NCBI GenBank assembly: GCA_014728425.1
Contig: WJLO01000106.1
Coordinates: forward strand, 1 to 8,143
DNA: 8,143 nt
DNA from: Minisyncoccota bacterium
Lineage (GTDB): Bacteria; Patescibacteriota; Microgenomatia; UBA1400; PJMF01
Reading direction: 5' to 3'
The stretch's first letter is position 1; every line of letters starts with the position of its first letter. The translations under genes were made by a program, and so were the position numbers. Of the stretch, positions 6,847-8,143 are shown piece by piece. A model generated the notes under the pieces. It saw only the letters and a program-made list of their open reading frames with translations. It had not been told where the DNA came from and did no database searches.

Positions 6847-6985
6847 AGCCCACCAACACCATGAGGCTGCTAGTAAATAACCACCCCGGCGCTGGCGAAA
6901 GGAGCACAATTTTCTCGAACCAGTGAGAGCAAAATTAGTGTCCTGGAGCTAGAACTAGACGAGCTGATTAAGCATTAAACATACT
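6847..6985. repeat. Long repeat unit B
   Basis: It is the best-preserved unit. Its first part (6849-6916) is nearly identical to unit A at a 145-nt offset. Its second part (about 6911-6955) instead resembles unit C at 7174-7220 (shared AGTGAGAGCAAAATT). It therefore links the two other copies and is the best guide to the full consensus. Confidence 0.75.
6900..6944. other. Bulged hairpin in repeat unit B
   Basis: The 5' arm AGGA-g-CACAATTTTCTC (6900-6916) pairs with the 3' arm GAG-c-AAAATT-a-GTGTCCT (6927-6944). This gives 16 base pairs broken by single-base bulges at 6904, 6930 and 6937, with a loop at 6917-6926. No T-run follows on either strand, so it is not a standard intrinsic terminator. 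Confidence 0.6.
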
Positions 6986-7066
6986 TTTAATTTCAACTAC
7001 TTTTTGCAGATTAAATTATCCTGAAGAGAACGGTGCTTTTTTGGATGTAAAAAAACTCAATCTACT

Positions 7067-7247
7067 AAACAACAAACACCATCAGTTAGATTTTAGACAA
7101 CCACTGGGAAATGATGGTGGGATCACCATTGGCTCGCTTTTAGCCAACCAACTGGACCCTGGTAAAAAAACACATTCTTTCGAACTAGTGAGAGCAAAAT
7201 TCGTGTGCTGAAACCAAAACTAGAGAAGTCTTTTACTATTAAACAGT
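7067..7247. repeat. Diverged long repeat unit C
   Basis: It opens with AAACAACAAACACCATC (7067-7083) and has a second CACCATTGGCTCGCTT start at 7124-7139, identical over 16 nt to 6660-6675. It then resembles unit B through the AACTAGTGAGAGCAAAATT region (7183-7201) and a following AAACTAGA. The hairpin is weaker: CAC (7171-7173) can pair with GTG (7203-7205) and part of the inner stem remains. Confidence 0.6.
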
Positions 7248-7260
7248 CTAATTTACTCAA

Positions 7261-7298
7261 AAACCAACACTATCAGCTCGCTAGAACCTAAAATCAGT
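7261..7298. repeat. Truncated repeat copy next to the rpsO stop
   Basis: AAACCAACACTATCAGCTCG resembles the start of the other units and is followed by CTAGAACCTA. The copy ends about 12 nt before the rpsO stop codon, so the cluster reaches right up to that gene and would lie in the 3' end of its transcript. Confidence 0.5.
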
Positions 7299-7309
7299 AC
7301 TACTTTCTA

Positions 7310-7579
7310 CTACTTACTCAACCCCAACTTTTTAATCAACTTGCGATAACGCTCTTCACTTCTCTTAAGCAAAAAACGAAGTAAGCGGCGGCGTTTGGCC
7401 ACCTGTTTAAGTAAACCCTTACGAGAATGATCATCTCGCTTATGCTTTTTAAGGTGTTTGGTTAGTTCCTGAATAGAGGCTGTTAATAAAGCCACTTGTA
7501 CCTCTGGGGAGCCAGTATCTCCATCAAAAAGTTGAAAGTCTTGAATAATTTGCTGTTTTTGCTTTTTGGTTAAAGCCAT
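7310..7579 (-). CDS. rpsO: Ribosomal protein S15 (uS15)
   Basis: At 89 residues it has the standard length of uS15, a small-subunit protein that binds the three-way junction of 16S rRNA helices 20-22 and guides platform assembly. The family signature is complete: DTGSPEVQ (21-28), [19 protein letters not shown] (39-57) with the RNA-binding His42, Asp49 and Ser52, KRRRLLRFL (62-70) and RY (77-78). One oddity is Asp50, where many bacteria have His in the KDHHSR motif. The ATG at 7579 is supported by a Shine-Dalgarno AAAGGA (7590-7585) five nt upstream, the only clear one in the window. It follows infB on the same strand, a shortened form of the infB-rbfA-truB-rpsO order, and has its own promoter and a structured leader. 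Confidence 0.98.
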   Translation of the reverse strand: MALTKKQKQQIIQDFQLFDGDTGSPEVQVALLTASIQELTKHLKKHKRDDHSRKGLLKQVAKRRRLLRFLLKRSEERYRKLIKKLGLSK

Positions 7580-7658
7580 GGTATTCCTTTCTGGATTTTA
7601 CCCTTAGCCTACTCGCTTGGTTAAGGCATTAGAATGCCAGCCAGCAGGTAAAGTAACC
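7580..7658 (-). promoter_or_regulatory. Structured rpsO leader with Shine-Dalgarno-sequestering hairpin
   Basis: Two hairpins can form in the rpsO leader. The distal one pairs GGTTA (7658-7654, minus strand) with TAACC (7623-7619) around an inner GGCAT/ATGCC stem (7638-7634 with 7629-7625, four-nt loop). The proximal one pairs GGTA (7602-7599) with TACC (7583-7580) and TCC (7595-7593) with GGA (7587-7585). The last pairing covers the core of the Shine-Dalgarno sequence, and the stem ends right at the ATG. S15 is known to repress its own mRNA through leader structures of varied design in different bacteria. That S15 acts here is inference. Confidence 0.5.
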
Positions 7659-7681
7659 GTTTATTAATTTTATAAAGTTGA

Positions 7682-7690
7682 ATTATACCA
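7682..7690 (-). promoter_or_regulatory. Extended -10 promoter of rpsO
   Basis: Read on the minus strand this is TGGTATAAT, a perfect -10 hexamer (7687 to 7682) with TG extension, lying just after the infB stop codon. Transcription would start near 7675, giving rpsO a leader of about 95 nt. The same nonamer serves the small gene at 100-450. No -35 match is seen. Confidence 0.6.
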
Positions 7691-7692
7691 GA

Positions 7693-8143
7693 TCACTCTT
7701 CTTTTTTATACGCTATGATCAAATCGCCAACTTGAAAATCTAGGTTTTTGTTTTTAAAACTTAACCCAGCTTCACCTTTGGCTTTAATTACTAAAGCATC
7801 ATCCTTACCATGCTTCATGCTGCTAATCACTGGATTGTCTAAAATTTTGTCAGCTCGTTTTAAATGCAAAAGATCATTTTTCTTGATTTCACCAGTTTTC
7901 ACTCGAATACCAGCAATACGCTGACCACGCATCTCAAAAATCTCTAAAATCTCTGCCTCACCAGTGATCACTTCATCAATGGTGGGCTCTAATAACTTAA
8001 GCATCTGTTTTTGCAAATCTTCAATTAAATGATAAATAATTTCATACTCTTTAAACTTCACTCCAGCCAATTTAGCAGCTTTTTTAATCCGGCGCGGAAA
8101 CTGAGTATGAAAAGCAATAATCATAGCTCCAGTAGTCTCAGCC
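7693..8143 (-). CDS. infB: Translation initiation factor IF-2, C-terminal part (runs off the window)
   Basis: The reading frame is open to the right edge of the window, so the N-terminus, the GTPase domain and the start codon lie outside. The ATG at 8124 is internal: the codons before it (AETTGA) continue the family's sequence. The visible 150 residues cover the end of the C1 domain (IIAFHTQF, then VKFKEYEIIYHLIEDLQKQM) and the whole C2 beta-barrel (GEAEILEIFEM, IAGIRVKTGEIKK, GEAGLSF, VGDLIIAY), which binds the formyl-methionyl end of initiator tRNA. IF-2 is the GTPase that places fMet-tRNA on the 30S subunit and promotes subunit joining. Two cysteines usual in C2 (in AGC and ECG) are Ile and Ala here. 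It stops with TGA; rpsO follows on the same strand. Confidence 0.95.
   Translation of the reverse strand, partial: AETTGAMIIAFHTQFPRRIKKAAKLAGVKFKEYEIIYHLIEDLQKQMLKLLEPTIDEVITGEAEILEIFEMRGQRIAGIRVKTGEIKKNDLLHLKRADKILDNPVISSMKHGKDDALVIKAKGEAGLSFKNKNLDFQVGDLIIAYKKEE

Larger units (their letters stand above)
6597..7298. repeat. Intergenic repeat cluster, no gene
   Basis: This covers nearly all of the 719-bp gap between the convergent membrane-protein gene and rpsO. No credible coding region is present on either strand: the best repeats are spaced by 145 nt, which is not a multiple of three, and stops are frequent. The cluster is made of diverged copies of a unit that starts with a motif close to AACCAACAAACACCAT. 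The motif occurs at 6597, 6650, 6702, 6847, 7067 and, weaker, at 7124 and 7261. Three copies continue into a longer unit with a bulged hairpin (6702-6840, 6847-6985, 7067-7247); the others are truncated. The family is unknown to me. It could be a mobile-element remnant, a structured RNA or a two-way terminator region. Confidence 0.75.

Noticed and set aside
6849..6950. T-box leader or tRNA-like element on the minus strand (GGGGTGG and GGTTCGA strings)
   Set aside because: The GGTTCGA string is not flanked by a pairing T-arm, no acceptor or anticodon stem is found, and no gene lies downstream on that strand to be regulated.
6597..7298. CRISPR array
   Set aside because: The repeats differ in length, diverge strongly and are unevenly spaced (52, 53, 145 and more nt). 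There are no uniform spacers and no cas genes.
6597..7298. Integron attC-like sites
   Set aside because: The units show no paired RYYYAAC and GTRRRRY core sites at their ends, and no gene cassettes or integrase are present.
8122..8124. ATG as the start of a short separate gene at the right edge
   Set aside because: The frame stays open upstream to the window edge and the codons there continue the IF-2 sequence, so this is an internal methionine.

Overview
The window looks like a piece of a small, AT-rich bacterial genome, probably from the Candidate Phyla Radiation (Patescibacteria). The lineage call is an inference. It rests on a fused TsaC-TsaE protein, a TsaD with extra loops, large unrecognised surface proteins, very short genes-to-promoter distances and few Shine-Dalgarno sites. 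TGA is used as a normal stop (tsaC-tsaE at 1631-1633 and infB at 7693-7695), so the recoded CPR lineages that read TGA as glycine are excluded.

Layout. 1-99 holds nothing I can support. 100-450 (minus) is a small unrecognised helical protein, transcribed divergently from 542-1633 (plus), a single polypeptide joining TsaC (L-threonylcarbamoyl-AMP synthase) to TsaE (ATPase). 1731-2876 (plus) is TsaD. Together these cover all bacterial t6A37 tRNA-modification components except TsaB, which is not in the window. 2983-4245 (plus) encodes a PP2C-type protein phosphatase with an N-terminal region that looks like a winged helix; its codon use differs from its neighbours. 4329-6590 (plus) encodes a large single-pass membrane protein with an apparent catalytically dead PP2C-like cytoplasmic domain, a long Pro/Thr/Gln-rich linker, a transmembrane helix, a coiled coil and a beta-propeller-like outer domain. 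The last two genes may form a phosphorylation-linked signalling pair, but no kinase is present here.

The 719 bp between the convergent genes (6591-7309) carries no gene. It is packed with diverged copies of an intergenic repeat family, including two 68-nt stretches that differ at only two positions and a repeated bulged hairpin. This is the least explained part of the window.

On the minus strand at the right end lie infB (C-terminal part, running off the window) and rpsO (ribosomal protein S15), a reduced form of the classic nusA-infB-rbfA-truB-rpsO order. rpsO has its own extended -10 promoter, a leader of about 95 nt, and a hairpin that buries its Shine-Dalgarno sequence. This fits S15 autoregulation.

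A pattern across the window: four genes (the small minus-strand gene, tsaC-tsaE, the phosphatase and the membrane protein) have a -10 box ending only 7-10 nt before the start codon, so their mRNAs should be leaderless or nearly so. rpsO is the exception, with a clear Shine-Dalgarno site.
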